Of a stretch of 64,000 nt of DNA, positions 47,126 to 58,339 are shown one piece after another; the stretch's first letter is position 1, and each line of letters starts with the position of its first letter. The notes under the pieces were generated by a model that was given only the letters and a program-made list of their open reading frames with translations, was not told the origin of the DNA and made no database searches. The position numbers and the translations under genes were made by a program. The stretch comes from Cunninghamia lanceolata (taxonomy: Eukaryota > Streptophyta > Pinopsida > Cupressales > Cupressaceae), in NCBI GenBank assembly GCA_027924645.1, contig BSBN01000187.1:12790001-12854000 (forward strand). The letters run 5' to 3'.

Positions 47126-47855
47126 AAAAGAACAGTTGCATGTCCACAACTTCTTCTTCGTCCCCTATCTCTTTCAGAACGTTGTATGCGATCAATTGAC
47201 ACAAACCTTTACCGCGCACAAGATTGGTAGGCTTGATATCCAGATCAAATTCTTGGATCTTAGCGATCCAATTACCTCTCTTTGTTCTAAACTCCTGTTG
47301 AGTTAGGATGGATTTGACTGTTGTATCAGGCACCATGACAACAGTGTGTGAGTTTAGAATATAGAACCTGAAATGCTTAACCGCTTTGACTATGGCATAG
47401 GCATGCTTCTCCATATTCGAATACTTTAATTCATGAGCTTTGAGAGGACAACTCATAAATGATATGGGGGATTCGACGCCTTCTTCATTCTGTTGAACCA
47501 GAATAGCTAAAAGTGTGTGTTTTGAAACATAGCTATAGACTACAAAATCCTTAGTGTAGTCGGGACAAACAAGAACTGGAGCATGAGCAAAAGCTCTCTT
47601 GATATCCTTGAACGCTTCCTTACCTTCCGCAGTCCAATGGAAAGTAGCCTTACCCTTCATCATATTAACAATGTGACGGGTTTTTTCTGCAAAATCAGGA
47701 ATGAACCTTTGCAGAAAATTCACCTTTCCAAAGAAAGAGTGAACAACAGTCTTACTTGCTGGCAGAGTGAGACTTTGAATAGATTTAACTCTCTCCAGGT
47801 CAATCTTAGTACCCTCTCGGGATACAATGTGTTCGAGAAGCTTACCTTCCGTCAC
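47022..47855 (-). pseudogene. Gypsy-type RNase H of the 18-kb element, first Asp lost
   Basis: The RT thumb/connection (SFFGKVNFLQRFIPDFAEK) leads into an RNase H core reading VYSYVSKHTLLAIL, where the catalytic CDAS Asp should be. The Glu helix (NMEKHAYAIVKAVKHF) and VPDTTV remain. The frame is open from 47892 to about 47125 without stops. It is the same loss as in the other Tat-like elements. Confidence 0.8.
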
Positions 47856-48810
47856 CCCAAAAACTGACTTCTTGGGATTGAGGGAAATACCATTTTACCG
47901 ACAGCGCTCCAGCACTTGTCGCAAATGATGCGCATGATCATGATGGTTTTTGGAGAAAACAGTCAAGTCATCGAGATACACCATGATGAACTTACCCATT
48001 TCATCTCTAAAGGCAAGATCCATCGCTCTCTGAAATGTTGCGCCAGTATTGATCAGACCAAAAGGCATTCTGCGATATGCAAATGTGCCCCGTGGTGTGG
48101 TTAAGGCAGTTTTGAACTGATCAGCTTCATTTACCTCCACTTGGTTATACCCCGAAAAACCATCTAACATAGATAGCATTTCTGAACCTATCACTGTTTG
48201 CAATACTTGGTCCATGATGGGCAAAGGGTAGTTATCTTTCAAGGAAGACTGGTTGAGATTTCTGAAATCAACACAAATACGGATTTCTCTGTTCTTCTTC
48301 CTTACAGGTACTATGTTTGAAACCCATGTGGAATGATGAATTGGAAAAATTATCCTTGCATTCAGCATCTTTTGAATTTCAGAAAGAATCGTACCTGATA
48401 TCTTTGGATTGTATTGCCTCTGCTTCTGTCTGTAAGGCAACGATCCAGCCTTGAGGGGAATTTCGTGTCGAACCTCCTTAGGCCTGAATGACTTCAGGTC
48501 ATCATAGGAGTAAGCCAAAACATCAATGTAATGGCGAAGGAGGGTAATGAATTTGAATTTTTCATCAGCAGTACAACATTTTTCGATGTTGACCATCTTA
48601 GGATCTGCTTCCGTACCCAAATTAACCTGCTCAAATTCCATGGAGGAACTCAAATCCTGTTGTTGTTGCCGCTGCTTGATATACCTATCATGTTTATCAA
48701 AGAGTTTCTCAAGGGAAACCAAACCTTTTGGGATTTTATTTCCTTTCAATTGTAGAAATTCTTCGCCAGTCTGCGAATCTACCTCAGAAACATATTCACG
48801 AGGTGGTGAT
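47856..48810 (-). pseudogene. pol: Reverse transcriptase of the 18-kb element
   Basis: The frame is open from about 48810 to TAA 47895-47897. It shows WVSNIVPVRKKNREIRICVD, DNYPLPIMDQV, MLDGFSGYNQVEV and MPFGLINTGATFQ, with a complete catalytic YLDD at 47967-47978 followed by LTVFS. One TAA (47895) lies in the palm-thumb region. A frame change near 48810 separates it from the preceding domain. Of the RTs here it has the best-kept active site among the Tat-like elements. Confidence 0.9.
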
Positions 48811-49384
48811 TCACTTCCTTCAAAGTAAAGCTCATATCCATCTTTTCTAGGAAAGCAATGATTTGATTATCGCCATTGAACACCTGCCAATGGTCAGCGT
48901 TATCAAGTACACTTGGTCGGAAGACCAGCTCAATAGTGTACTTGTTTCCTCTGAAATCCTTGTGAGGCACCATGAGAGTGGCGGAAACAGCCAATGAATC
49001 TGCACGATCATTGAACTCTCTAGGCACTGCTGAAATATTGAAAGCATCGAAATCTTCAATGCAATCCCATACGCGATTGCGATAGTGTCTCAATCTTTCA
49101 TTTTTTGTTTTTTATAAATTTCTTACTTGACAAACCACCAATTCGGCGTCCCCTTGAGCATGAAGGGTCTTAACACATCTGGCACGCGCTACTTCCAATC
49201 CAAGCAACAAGGACTCATATTCGGTGGTGTTATTGGTATTATCAAATTGTAGCTTGTATGAAAAAGGTAAAATATCACCTTGTGGCGATATCAGGACCAC
49301 TCTGGCTCCAGAGCCGGTAGAAGAACAGCTGCCATCAAATTCTAAAATCTAGACTCCATCAGAATTTGATTTCTTGGACTTTCT
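48779..49384 (-). pseudogene. Archaeal-type RNase H upstream of RT, 18-kb element
   Basis: It continues the gag-PR frame after TAG 49385-49387. A TAG at 49349-49351 replaces Gln before ILEFDGSC. Acidic residues are present: Asp 49334-49336 (FDGSCSSTGSG), Glu in TTEYESLLLGL, Asp in QGDAELVVCQV and Asp in RADSLAVSA. A TAA at 49112-49114 interrupts it. The order PR - extra RNase H - RT matches the other two Tat-like elements. Confidence 0.82.
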
Positions 49385-51574
49385 CTAGTCAGAAGATTCC
49401 TCTCCATCGGTGAGGGAAGAATCTGGAATTACTATACCCTTACCTGAACTTTCATCTGAAAACTCTTCTAAGTCTCCATCTGACATATCGGAGCTATCAC
49501 TCGATGTAGCCTCATCTGATGAATCAGAACAATCTTTAGCAGATAGAAAATAGTTACCCATTCCCAAGGACTCAAACAAAATTTGAGCTTTGGGGTTTGA
49601 TGTTTGAGTAACAATGTATTTCGCCTCCTTCTCAGGAAGCAGCTTCTGCATGACACCTTTAACAGGTATCCTAGCTTTAGACAAATCCATGTTCAACTCT
49701 CCACCCACATCCTTGCAGAAATTACATCCAAGAAGAATTCCGTATGAAGCTGGAACATCAGCTACCAAGACTGTCATCTTGATTCTCTTATCTGGAAAAG
49801 CTGCAAATGCAAATTGGGCATCCTTGATTTGACCCAAGAGTGGAACTTGCTTATTCTCCATAGAGAAACACCTCCCGAAAGTTTTGGTTAAGGTGAGGCC
49901 AAGGGCATCTGCTACCTTAGCAGGCATAACGTTGTCTGAGGCTCCAGAATCTATTATGCAATTGCTCAATTTATGACTATTTACTAATAGGGAAACATAG
50001 AAAGGTTCAATTTTCCCAGAGGCTTCAGGGGGAGTAGTAATAAGATTGTTTTGGGTAGGTTTACTTTTGGAGGAGTCATGAGTAGCTTTGGGAAATTCTT
50101 GTCCTGCAGGAATGGCCTTATTTTTGACATATTTGGCTAATCTATCAAATTGTTCAGGATTAGCCTGTAAATATTCAACTTCATACATTTGTATCTTAGT
50201 TCTCCTAGCATGATCTATTATATCAAACTGCTGAAAAGAATTAGATACGGAGGAAGAAAAACCATCATTTTGATTTTTGGTAGAGATAGCACTAGTTTGA
50301 GGAGTAGAGGTGGAAGGTACAAATTCATTAGAGGCACTTACTTGTTTATTAACCACTGGGTCTTTTGATTGGAAAGGTAGTGGAGTCCCCCGTTTAGTGA
50401 TTGAAATTGTCGGTTGAGATTCTTCTCTCGCCTTCCCTTTATCAGCTTGAAGAGCTGACTGATTTTGAGACCTAGTGAAAACATCATATGCTCCTTCACT
50501 CACTTCTTCTTTTTCAGCTTCGTCCTGGTAGTTCAGAAAGCTGATGGTAGAGTCGCCAGCTAACTCTTCTTCTCCTTCTGTGAAGAGATTAGCACCATTT
50601 TCATATTCCAACTCAGGTTGGAAAGAAAGTTCATTCTCAGCTTCATAGTAGCCAACAACAAAGTTGACTGGCGCTGATTCAATAGCAAGCTTCCCCTGTG
50701 TAGGCGGAAGACGGTTTTGCTGTCCTTGATTCCTAGCAGCATTGCCTTGATATGAATTATTTGGAAATGTCCTTCTTGGTATATCTCGGTAAGAAGGAGG
50801 CACACATATACCTTGGGACATTTGTCTCTTGAGAGATAGCAATTCATTTGCTAGCTTTTGCACCATGGGATCTGTGGTGCTTGTGGAAGCGTTCTCAGTA
50901 GAAGAGGAACTTTTATTTCTATTAGTATCCCTTCTTATCTTACCCGCAAGGATAAGATCATCTTCTACTTCAGTTGCCAGAATCTGAGCTGCAGCAAGAT
51001 CAGTAGGAGCAGCTCGCCTCAACAGGAAACTCACCTCTAGAAGCTGTGTATTGATAAAGAAACATTTGAGGTTCTCCACTGTGGGCTCAGCGGTGGCGGG
51101 AATCCTATTTCTCAATTTGTTGAACTTAGCGATGAAATCTCGCATTGGTTCATGAGGTTCCTTTTTCATCTGTGTCAGCTGTGCCAACAATGCATGGGCA
51201 TCTTCCGCAGGTTTAAACCTGGCTTCGAACTTGGTTTTGAGAGTAGCCCAGTTTGTTATGGTCTGAGCTTGGAGGTGGTAGAACCAGTCTGCGGCAGCAC
51301 CTTGTAGTATTTCTACAAAGAGTCGCACAACCACGTCTTCGTGCTCGACACCTATCACACCACAGGCTATACAGAAAGCCGCAATGTGCTCATCAGGATG
51401 AACTTTTCTATCACCATAGAATTTGGGGAAATTCTTTCGTGTACTACGAGGTAGTTCATGCAATGGTGGGGTCAAATTTAGAGGACCAAAGGTATTACCC
51501 CAAGGACCTTGGGCTGCCATGATGCGCTGATTGAAAGGTGGTATAACAAACCTTGGTGGTGTATGAACAACCAA
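49385..51574 (-). CDS. gag: Gag-protease polyprotein of the 18-kb element, intact frame
   Basis: A 729-codon frame without a stop. The capsid part (about 51460-51000) has GVEHEDVVVRLF, AAADWFYHLQ and the FNKLRNRIP helix. A Ser/Thr/Gln/Asn-rich middle follows, and no zinc knuckle is visible. The protease lies at about 50030-49620 with active site IIDSGASDNVMP (Asp at 49949-49951). The C-terminus is acidic Ser/Asp-rich. The listed first codon is TTG; upstream codons stay open to about 51650, so the true start is not fixed. It could still be translatable. Confidence 0.85.
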   Translation of the reverse strand: MVVHTPPRFVIPPFNQRIMAAQGPWGNTFGPLNLTPPLHELPRSTRKNFPKFYGDRKVHPDEHIAAFCIACGVIGVEHEDVVVRLFVEILQGAAADWFYHLQAQTITNWATLKTKFEARFKPAEDAHALLAQLTQMKKEPHEPMRDFIAKFNKLRNRIPATAEPTVENLKCFFINTQLLEVSFLLRRAAPTDLAAAQILATEVEDDLILAGKIRRDTNRNKSSSSTENASTSTTDPMVQKLANELLSLKRQMSQGICVPPSYRDIPRRTFPNNSYQGNAARNQGQQNRLPPTQGKLAIESAPVNFVVGYYEAENELSFQPELEYENGANLFTEGEEELAGDSTISFLNYQDEAEKEEVSEGAYDVFTRSQNQSALQADKGKAREESQPTISITKRGTPLPFQSKDPVVNKQVSASNEFVPSTSTPQTSAISTKNQNDGFSSSVSNSFQQFDIIDHARRTKIQMYEVEYLQANPEQFDRLAKYVKNKAIPAGQEFPKATHDSSKSKPTQNNLITTPPEASGKIEPFYVSLLVNSHKLSNCIIDSGASDNVMPAKVADALGLTLTKTFGRCFSMENKQVPLLGQIKDAQFAFAAFPDKRIKMTVLVADVPASYGILLGCNFCKDVGGELNMDLSKARIPVKGVMQKLLPEKEAKYIVTQTSNPKAQILFESLGMGNYFLSAKDCSDSSDEATSSDSSDMSDGDLEEFSDESSGKGIVIPDSSLTDGEESSD

Positions 51575-51854
51575 AACTCTGTTAGCACTAGCAATAGAAA
51601 CTTCACCTGGTATTGGAAACCTAGTGTTTGTAGGGGGAAAACTCCTAGTGCACTGAAGACGAGGTCATGGAGTTAAGAATCCAAAATTATTCTGCTGCAT
51701 CAATTCAAATACAGGATCAATAATACCCTAAGCCCTCTTACTTCTAGTGTACCGGGAATCTTCCAGACTGTATTATGCTCAACATAATTTGTAAGAAAAT
51801 GGAAAAGGACTAAAAATGCTTCAACTCAGAGCGTGAGGCTTCAAGTTGCGCGTT

Positions 51855-51875
51855 CCATCCCCAGTAGAGTCACCA
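51855..51875 (-). other. Primer-binding site of the 18-kb element
   Basis: On the minus strand TGGTGACTCTACTGGGGAT begins six bases after the upstream LTR. Related TGGCGACTC...TGGGGA sites are familiar from Tat-branch elements (recollection). The leader 51576-51854 holds no recognisable gene. Confidence 0.7.
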
Positions 51876-52617
51876 AAAAACTGTTGGGTGAATATTTTAT
51901 CGTTAACTCGCTAACGGCAAAATAGGTACATCAGCCACAGGTATGATGAGACAAAGTCTCTCCTCTCAGCAAGGGGAGGTTCCCTCTAATTACTTAACTT
52001 TTGCAAATCAAACAACTTATCAAATTTATGTGCACTAAAAACTATGTTTGTGGTGGTTTCATCTCATCTCATTCTCTTTTTTTAGAATAGATGTTTATAT
52101 TTCAAATTCTTGATATAAGACTTATAAATTATCACAATATCACAGAAAATCAAAGTTTCTTGTTACCTCACTTACTACTTGCATCTGAAACTATTTGAAG
52201 TAGAATGCAGCCCAAAGTCTTCACTCTTCTCCAAGATGGTAAAAGTAAATCAAATATAACAACTTGTAGCACAAAGTCTCCAAACTATTGTATTCTCACA
52301 GACATGAACATATAACCCACAACCGATTTGATAACACAAAGTTTATCAGAATTAAATTAAGAGCGCTCTTCAATCACTTGTAACAAACTACATGCTTCAA
52401 TTATTATCAAATAAGATTATGATAGCAAGACGTAAGAACAAAACTATCACAACACAAATAATACCAAGACAAAGATTGGGATTGAACTTGCTTTCTTGTA
52501 TTGATAAATATTTGAATATTGATTTTCACAAAAAGCACAAAGTCTTGATTTGCTTCTCAATTCGCCAGAGTTTTCTTACAATAGACAAAAGATAGTATTT
52601 ACAAAAGAGGTCCCCTT

Positions 52618-52625
52618 TATTTATA
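52618..52625 (-). promoter_or_regulatory. TATA box after the LTR gene, 5' LTR
   Basis: TATAAATA on the minus strand, in the context CCCTATAAATAAAGG. It is the best candidate for the retroelement's own promoter because it leaves a normal-sized R-U5 of about 700 bases. Confidence 0.6.
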
Positions 52626-52805
52626 GGGAAAGACCTTGAGAAAATCTAGGAAATCTACAACTAATTTGACTTATTCAACAAGAGAGTCCTATTTGACTTA
52701 TGACTTCTCTTGTTTCACATGTAATTACATTTTGGAAAATTACATGTGTAGATGTCCAAAACAAAATTCCATTTACATAATATCTAAGAAAAATAAGCTA
52801 AGGCA

Positions 52806-55800
52806 CTAGCTTCCTCCATCCTTTTTCCTTAGGAAGTTCTAATACATGGTTTGAACAACTGACATCTCGCATGCATCTGGTTTTGCTGTGTTTTCAGAGA
52901 TGGTGCGAGCTCGGAGGATTGAATCCTTCACCGCCTTTACTGCCTTTTCATGCTTCTCTAAATTATCGTTCAGATTCTCCAGAGTCAAATGTTGATCATA
53001 CAGGTTGTCCATTGAGAGCATTGAAGGAGCTTCCTCTTCAAATTTCTTTTGTACCATTTCTTCAAAAGAACTTATCATTTCCTGTGCTGTGAGGAAACTA
53101 TGATCTTCTCTTGTCAAGGTGCAAGGAAGTTCTTCCAGCCGATGTAGGAGTGTGACATCACTATCTTCGCTGGCTTCTCGAGCTTGGCACAGATCTTCAA
53201 GTAGACTCTTTATTATGAAAATACGATGAGCTAGAGTCTCCTTGGTCTTGAGATATGATTCCCTGTTGGTGACGACCCCAATGGTGATCAAATTCTTTAT
53301 CTTGATCTTCTTCATATCTGTCCACTCTTCTAGACTCTCTTCTTGATCTTGCAACTCTTCTGAAAGCAGATCCACCAGATTATCTAGCTCAGCTTTAGCT
53401 TTGTCCATTATCTCCTTTCTTTCCACAGCGGTTTTCAACAGAACTTGTCCTTGGGCCAACAACCGCTCCACTACATCCCCCACTATTTTGCCTCTAGCTT
53501 GGGCTTTTTCTACCTTCTGTATCAGGGGATCTTCCACTGTCACTGCCATTGGTTCTACTATCTCTAATGACTTTACTATTTTCTGAAGGACAGCGGCCAG
53601 TTGTTCTGCTTTTGCTTTGTATTGCTCTTTTTCCCTTTTGGCTTCATCATACTTTTCAAGTAGAGTAGTGGCAGTGGTTTGGAAATCTGCTTTGACATCC
53701 TCATGAGTCACTTTACCAAGTTCAACCCTTGAAATGACATAACTGCTCATGTCAAACGTATCAACTGTGGCATCTTTAGGAGGTTTGGCAATTTCGGCAT
53801 ATCTGATTCCCTTTTCAGTGACCAGCCTAGAAACAGTCTTAGGCTTCTTCTTTTGATTCTTAGCTTTCACGGGCAATAGCTTTTCAATATCAATCTCATC
53901 AGGTGAGATGGCTTGTTTCTTCCTCTTTGGAATATAGGCAAATAACCATGGAGGAAGTATAGATGCATCGACAGCTGGAGGGGGATCCACTACTTGCTTG
54001 GTTGGCTCCGTTCTTGTACCTGTGATTGTGACAATTGGACTTGTGTTGGTAAACACAACACCTGTATCAATAACCTGTTGTGAAGCATCAAGAAGGTTCT
54101 CCAAAAGAGTTTGTTCCCCGATATCAAAAGACGGGGAAGATAAGCTTGGAATGGAACCAGAAGAATCAAAAATGGTTCCAAGACTAGCCCTCATGGATTG
54201 AGGAGTATTGTCAGAAGAAACAACAAAAATGGGAGAAAGAGGAACATTTGAAATTACTGGCAAACCATCAGAAAATAGAACATGAGGAGGAGGTGTAAGA
54301 ACTTGTGTATTAGAAGGAAGGTCTTTCACCAGAGTCTGTGGGGAACCATCAAGTTGCTCTACCTCTGTATCTTCATCTTCACCTTGTTCAGCTTCTATAG
54401 ATACATTTGTCTTAGACCTTTGAACATTTTGTTCTTCAGTCTCAACATCTTCAATTTCCATATGATCATCATTGATGTCTTCAACATCTGACTTAGTGGC
54501 ATTAGAAGCCTCTGTGGTTTCCTTCTTCTTTCCTCCCTTGGATACAAATCTGATCTTTGGTTTGTGTACCTTGGAGGAGGAAGGGGTGTCACTCTTGTCC
54601 TTGGTTCGATTCTCTACTTTTTTACCTGTTTGCTCCTGTGTTCCTTCTTCGGATCCTGTCAAGAACTCTTTCAACTTGATCCCTTTACTTTCCAACCACA
54701 AGTTGGTGTTTGCTAATATAGGTTGGAATCTTTTTCTGATGGATGTCTCCTCCTTGATTGACCATTTCACCTCTGGGAGAGGTGAAGCCTCAACATTCTT
54801 TGACTCATATTCGTGATCTAGGACATCTCCATCATCCTCCATTCCATCTGGAATATCAGCTAGTCCTAGTTCTTCAATTTGGCTCAGATGAAGCCTACAG
54901 AAATCCAGTTTTCTGATCTCATTTTGGGTTCTGAGATCTGCCCATATGTCTTCGACCATTGGCTCATGAAAATTTGACTTCCTCTTGATTTTATCTTGAA
55001 CCCTTATGAAGTCGAAATGATTTCTCTTCTTGTAGGTCTTCATGGTGACTAACTGCAACTCAGAGTCAATTATTTTAGCTTTGTTGGCAGACTGAACTGA
55101 ATACCTCCCAATTTCAATGGGAAACTTTATTCCTGACTTCTTAAGCTCCATCTGTTTGTTATGAACCACAATCAGTTGTCTGCAAAGCTCCATAAGAACA
55201 ATACGATCACTGGGATACCGTGGCAGCATGTAAGGGTAACCAGGATAGTATCCTACCTGAAGATAAGTGAAGGTGGGGAATTGTAGGAACAAACAACCAA
55301 AAGAATTTACAACTTGCCATGCTTCATCAGAAACTCTTCTCTGAACCAGTTCACCATTCCACAAGCACATGAAAACTGAGAAGAGCGCATCATTGACTCT
55401 TCTGAAATGATGAATTGACCCCTTCAGAGTGATTTGGGGGTAGTATTCATATACTGGGACCAATCTCCTATCCCCTACTTGGGTCAAACCTGGAAAGTTC
55501 TTCATACTTGCAGCAACATAGACAGGGTAAGAGGTCATATAAAATTTGAAGGTAGTATTGACCCTTACCAGTTGCTCGTGCAAAGCATTACTGATATGTT
55601 CACCCCAGAATATCTTCTGATCACCTCGTAGAATCAACTTGATGTAAGTGTACATCCAGTCCTAGAATTTCGAAGCAGGAGGGAGTCCTCTGATGCGACT
55701 CAAAAGTGTAATCAAGTCACACACTTCCTCCACAAAATCACTCCTGTGAAGGTCTTTAGGCCATCTGGTCAAAGTTGCCCTAGGAATCTTCAACCATTTT

Positions 55801-56243
55801 CTATTTATGTGCCTTCTGGCAGATTCCAAGTCATTGTCATAGTCTTGTTGACCCTGAGCAAAATCAATTTGCCTGACATTTTCAATTGGTGGACACATGA
55901 AGATTTTGTCCATGAACTCCGCGTCCAATCTCATGATAACATTTCCCTGTGAGTCCGTCACGGCTCTAGTGTCCCTATCGTAGTGGTTGGCCACTTGTAG
56001 AACAAATTCAGGATTATGTGCACTAACAGGAAATGATGCAACCAAATGAATTGCTGTCAATGATTTTCTGCATATGCCGGGAGGGATTTGCTTGTTTAGT
56101 TCTATCTACGAATTCAACCATATCTACGTGTCCAATTTCAGTGTCTCTGATTTCATCAACATTCGACTGAACTGCTATTACTGGAAAGACACCCGGTACT
56201 TGTACTTCATGGCTCTAGACTTTGAAGGAGATGATTCTGACAT
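52806..56243 (-). pseudogene. LTR-encoded unknown gene, 5' LTR copy
   Basis: This copy has 938 codons open (55655-52842). A TAG at 52839-52841 is Gln in the sister copy; the family end is TAG 52806-52808. Upstream, TAG 55662-55664 is again CAG in the sister (43506-43508). Near 56193 one base and near 56052 two bases are missing, which scrambles about 45 residues and then restores the frame. Codon-level conservation between copies over 1,145 codons, with most disabling changes being C-to-T, points to a frame that was coding at insertion. It has no RT, gag or transposase signature. The role is unknown. Confidence 0.75.
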
Positions 56244-56535
56244 GAGCCCTAGAGAAAACTGTGAATTCGAACACCACCACAAACGCTGATTGTGAACTGC
56301 AAAAGGCCATGATCTCGCAGTTAGGGGAAAATTGGATAAACTGGGTCAACTGCATTTTGACAATCATGGATGGGAAAGCATGCGTTAAAAGGGCTTGAGC
56401 GCGTAAATTGAGGTGAGGGTGAAAGTGGGCTTTTGGCTTTGAAAAGTGAATTTTCCAGTGTTAGGGAAAAATCATGGAAATGTGCTTGGGCGGGTGAATT
56501 GACCACTCTCGCAAGTTGGAAGGATCTCGAGGTGT

Positions 56536-57545
56536 AAAAGCGGTGAAAAAGGCCGCTTCTACATGCACTTTGGAAGATTTGATTTGTCATGATCGAGCGG
56601 TCAAAATCACCGCTTTTACATGTGATGTGTAAAAACTTGGAGTGTTTGGACGGGGAAAAACATCGCTCGAGCCAGTGAATGACCAAACAAGTTTTTTATG
56701 TAGGGGCGGATAAAAACACCGCTCGAGCGTTTGGGAGGTTCATCGATTAACATGTTTGAGCGGTTGAAAAGACCGCTATTGCAGGTTAAAGGGAAAATGT
56801 TAGCAGATGTTCAAACGGAGTGAATCGCCGCTCATGTGAGTGGGAGTGAATGAGTTTTGGGGTCGAGGTGGAAAAACCCGCTGTCTTTGCATACAACAGG
56901 AGTTGGTACATGGTGAAGGTTTGACTGACGAAAGACACAAAGGCTTCAAAACAAAAACAAAACCCTAATCCGAACATGAATCACAAACAACAGAAAAAAA
57001 ACCTAACAAAACTTTTTATAAACTAACAACACAAACAATCAATGAGTAAAAACGGGAAAGAGAAACACAAGAAACTTACCTGTAAAAACTTGAAACCCTA
57101 GGCTCAAACTACAACGCGAGATCTGTCACAACTCGGGAGTATACGATCAAGCGGTCGAAGAGAACGTTGGCAGATCAATTAAAAGGCTTTAGTATAAGAA
57201 ATGACAACAATGGGAGTGATAACACATTTAAAAGGTTGAGATTGGAGTTTAAATGCCTGGCACGAGTGGCCATTAATGGCACTCGACATCAAAATCCTGA
57301 AGATCTCGCGTGAGCGGTGATTTCGACTGCCACGACACTACAATAGACAAAGGTGTAACGTCGGCGAAAAAAGTTGTCATTACATGTCGGTGAAACTTTG
57401 ACGGAAAACATATGCGATGGCGGTGAATTTAACCGCTCCTGCACATTAAATTTAAAATGATGTAATAGCGGCAAAAAATGCCGCTCTTGCATCAAACAAA
57501 AATAAGCTTAAATAATATGTAGGAGCGGCATTTTTTGCCGCTCTT
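56536..57545 (-). repeat. Array of short GCGGY/RCCGC inverted repeats
   Basis: About a dozen units of roughly 20 bases are scattered over 1 kb. Clear stems are at 56538-56558, 56596-56614, 56759-56777, 57420-57436, 57467-57485 and 57523-57543; weaker ones are near 56650, 56705, 56815, 56866, 57311 and 57361. The form is AGCGGY, 5-8 A/T-rich bases, RCCGCT, often followed by CTTGCAT or TACATG. The array surrounds the first TATA box, so some units would lie in the 5' leader of the gene's mRNA. Confidence 0.72.
57012..57020 (-). promoter_or_regulatory. TATA box upstream of the LTR gene, 5' LTR
   Basis: TATAAAAAG on the minus strand, about 770 bases before ATG 56243 and conserved in the other LTR. 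It suggests separate transcription of the LTR gene. Confidence 0.5.
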
Positions 57546-57808
57546 GCATATCAAGAGTCAAAATTTACTAACACTTAAAAATGACCAAAATGACATCTTT
57601 CCTAGCTTACAACTTTAAATGATCCTCGCTAAAATTGAGAAATCAATTCAAGGAAATGTCGCAGACGAGTTTTAAAATGTCAAATGACCTCGCACGAGAA
57701 CAAGAAAATCTTTTCTCAATTTGCGATCTTAGAGTGTAGATTCACGAAACGGACAAGTTTCGTGGGGGTTGTCTACAAAAACGAGCGTAGCCGATTTTGA
57801 GAACAACA

Positions 57809-57813
57809 CTCCA
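57809..57813. repeat. Target-site duplication CTCCA, right copy
   Basis: It matches 39724-39728 and directly follows the CAACA end of the element. Confidence 0.9.
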
Positions 57814-58337
57814 CTCACTGAATTTAAAATTCAGTTGTCTCCCACTATCCTCCACTCACTGAATTTAAAATTCAGTTGTCCACCATTATCCTCCACTCTT
57901 CCCAAAATGAGAATTTTTAATTCATCCTCTAGGAATAAAAGATTCACTTTTATTCCTAGCCCTTGATCTCATCAAATGAATCCTCACCCTCCATCCTCAT
58001 CTCCAAGATCCTATAAATTGGACCCCTCTCTAAGCCATTTAGGGAGACCACTTCATGCATCAAAACTCTGTCAAAATCACTCCACAAATCTCCTAATCCT
58101 ACCATCCTAATGTCAAAATCTTGTCTCAATCCCATCCAATCCATCATCTAATCTCATTCACCTTGTGTTGAGCACTTGAGCAATCCACATTAGTCATTCT
58201 AATCAAGGGAAACATCTGAGGAACTCCAATTGGGTGCATCTCCTTCCCGCATGGATTCGTGAGGTCTTCATGAGGGTATAATCGTGTTAGTTTGCATTTG
58301 ATTAGTTTTAATCTTCATTTTGATTTCACTTATCACA
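57814..58337 (+). repeat. 3' LTR of the G-patch element, second part
   Basis: It continues the LTR broken at 39728. The 41-base unit containing CTGAATTTAAAATTCAG occurs once left of the insertion and twice here. A plus-strand TATA box (TATAAATT) lies at 58014-58021. A plausible end is TATCACA at 58337, where gag-like coding of the next element starts. Whether that end is the LTR or a leader with a splice acceptor (TTATCACAG) is not settled. Confidence 0.6.
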
Positions 58338-58339
58338 GA

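Larger units (their letters stand above)
39729..57808 (-). mobile_element. 18-kb Tat-like element with gene-bearing giant LTRs
   Basis: Two direct repeats of 5,926 and 5,927 bases flank 6,227 bases of internal DNA coding gag, PR, an extra RNase H, RT, RNase H and INT on the minus strand. The termini are TGTTG...CAACA, target duplications are CTCCA, and a primer-binding site lies next to the upstream LTR. It sits inside the LTR of another element. LTR copies differ at 7 sites in the first 240 bases by eye, about 3%, so the insertion is not recent. The extra gene inside each LTR is unusual. Confidence 0.93.
51882..57808 (-). repeat. 5' LTR (5,927 bp) of the 18-kb element
   Basis: It is upstream in the element's own (minus) orientation. 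Order on the minus strand: inverted-repeat array (57545-56536) with TATA 57020-57012 inside it, the long frame 56243-52806, TATA 52625-52618, then about 740 bases to the LTR end. If transcription of the genomic RNA starts at the second TATA, all of the gene is in U3. Confidence 0.92.
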
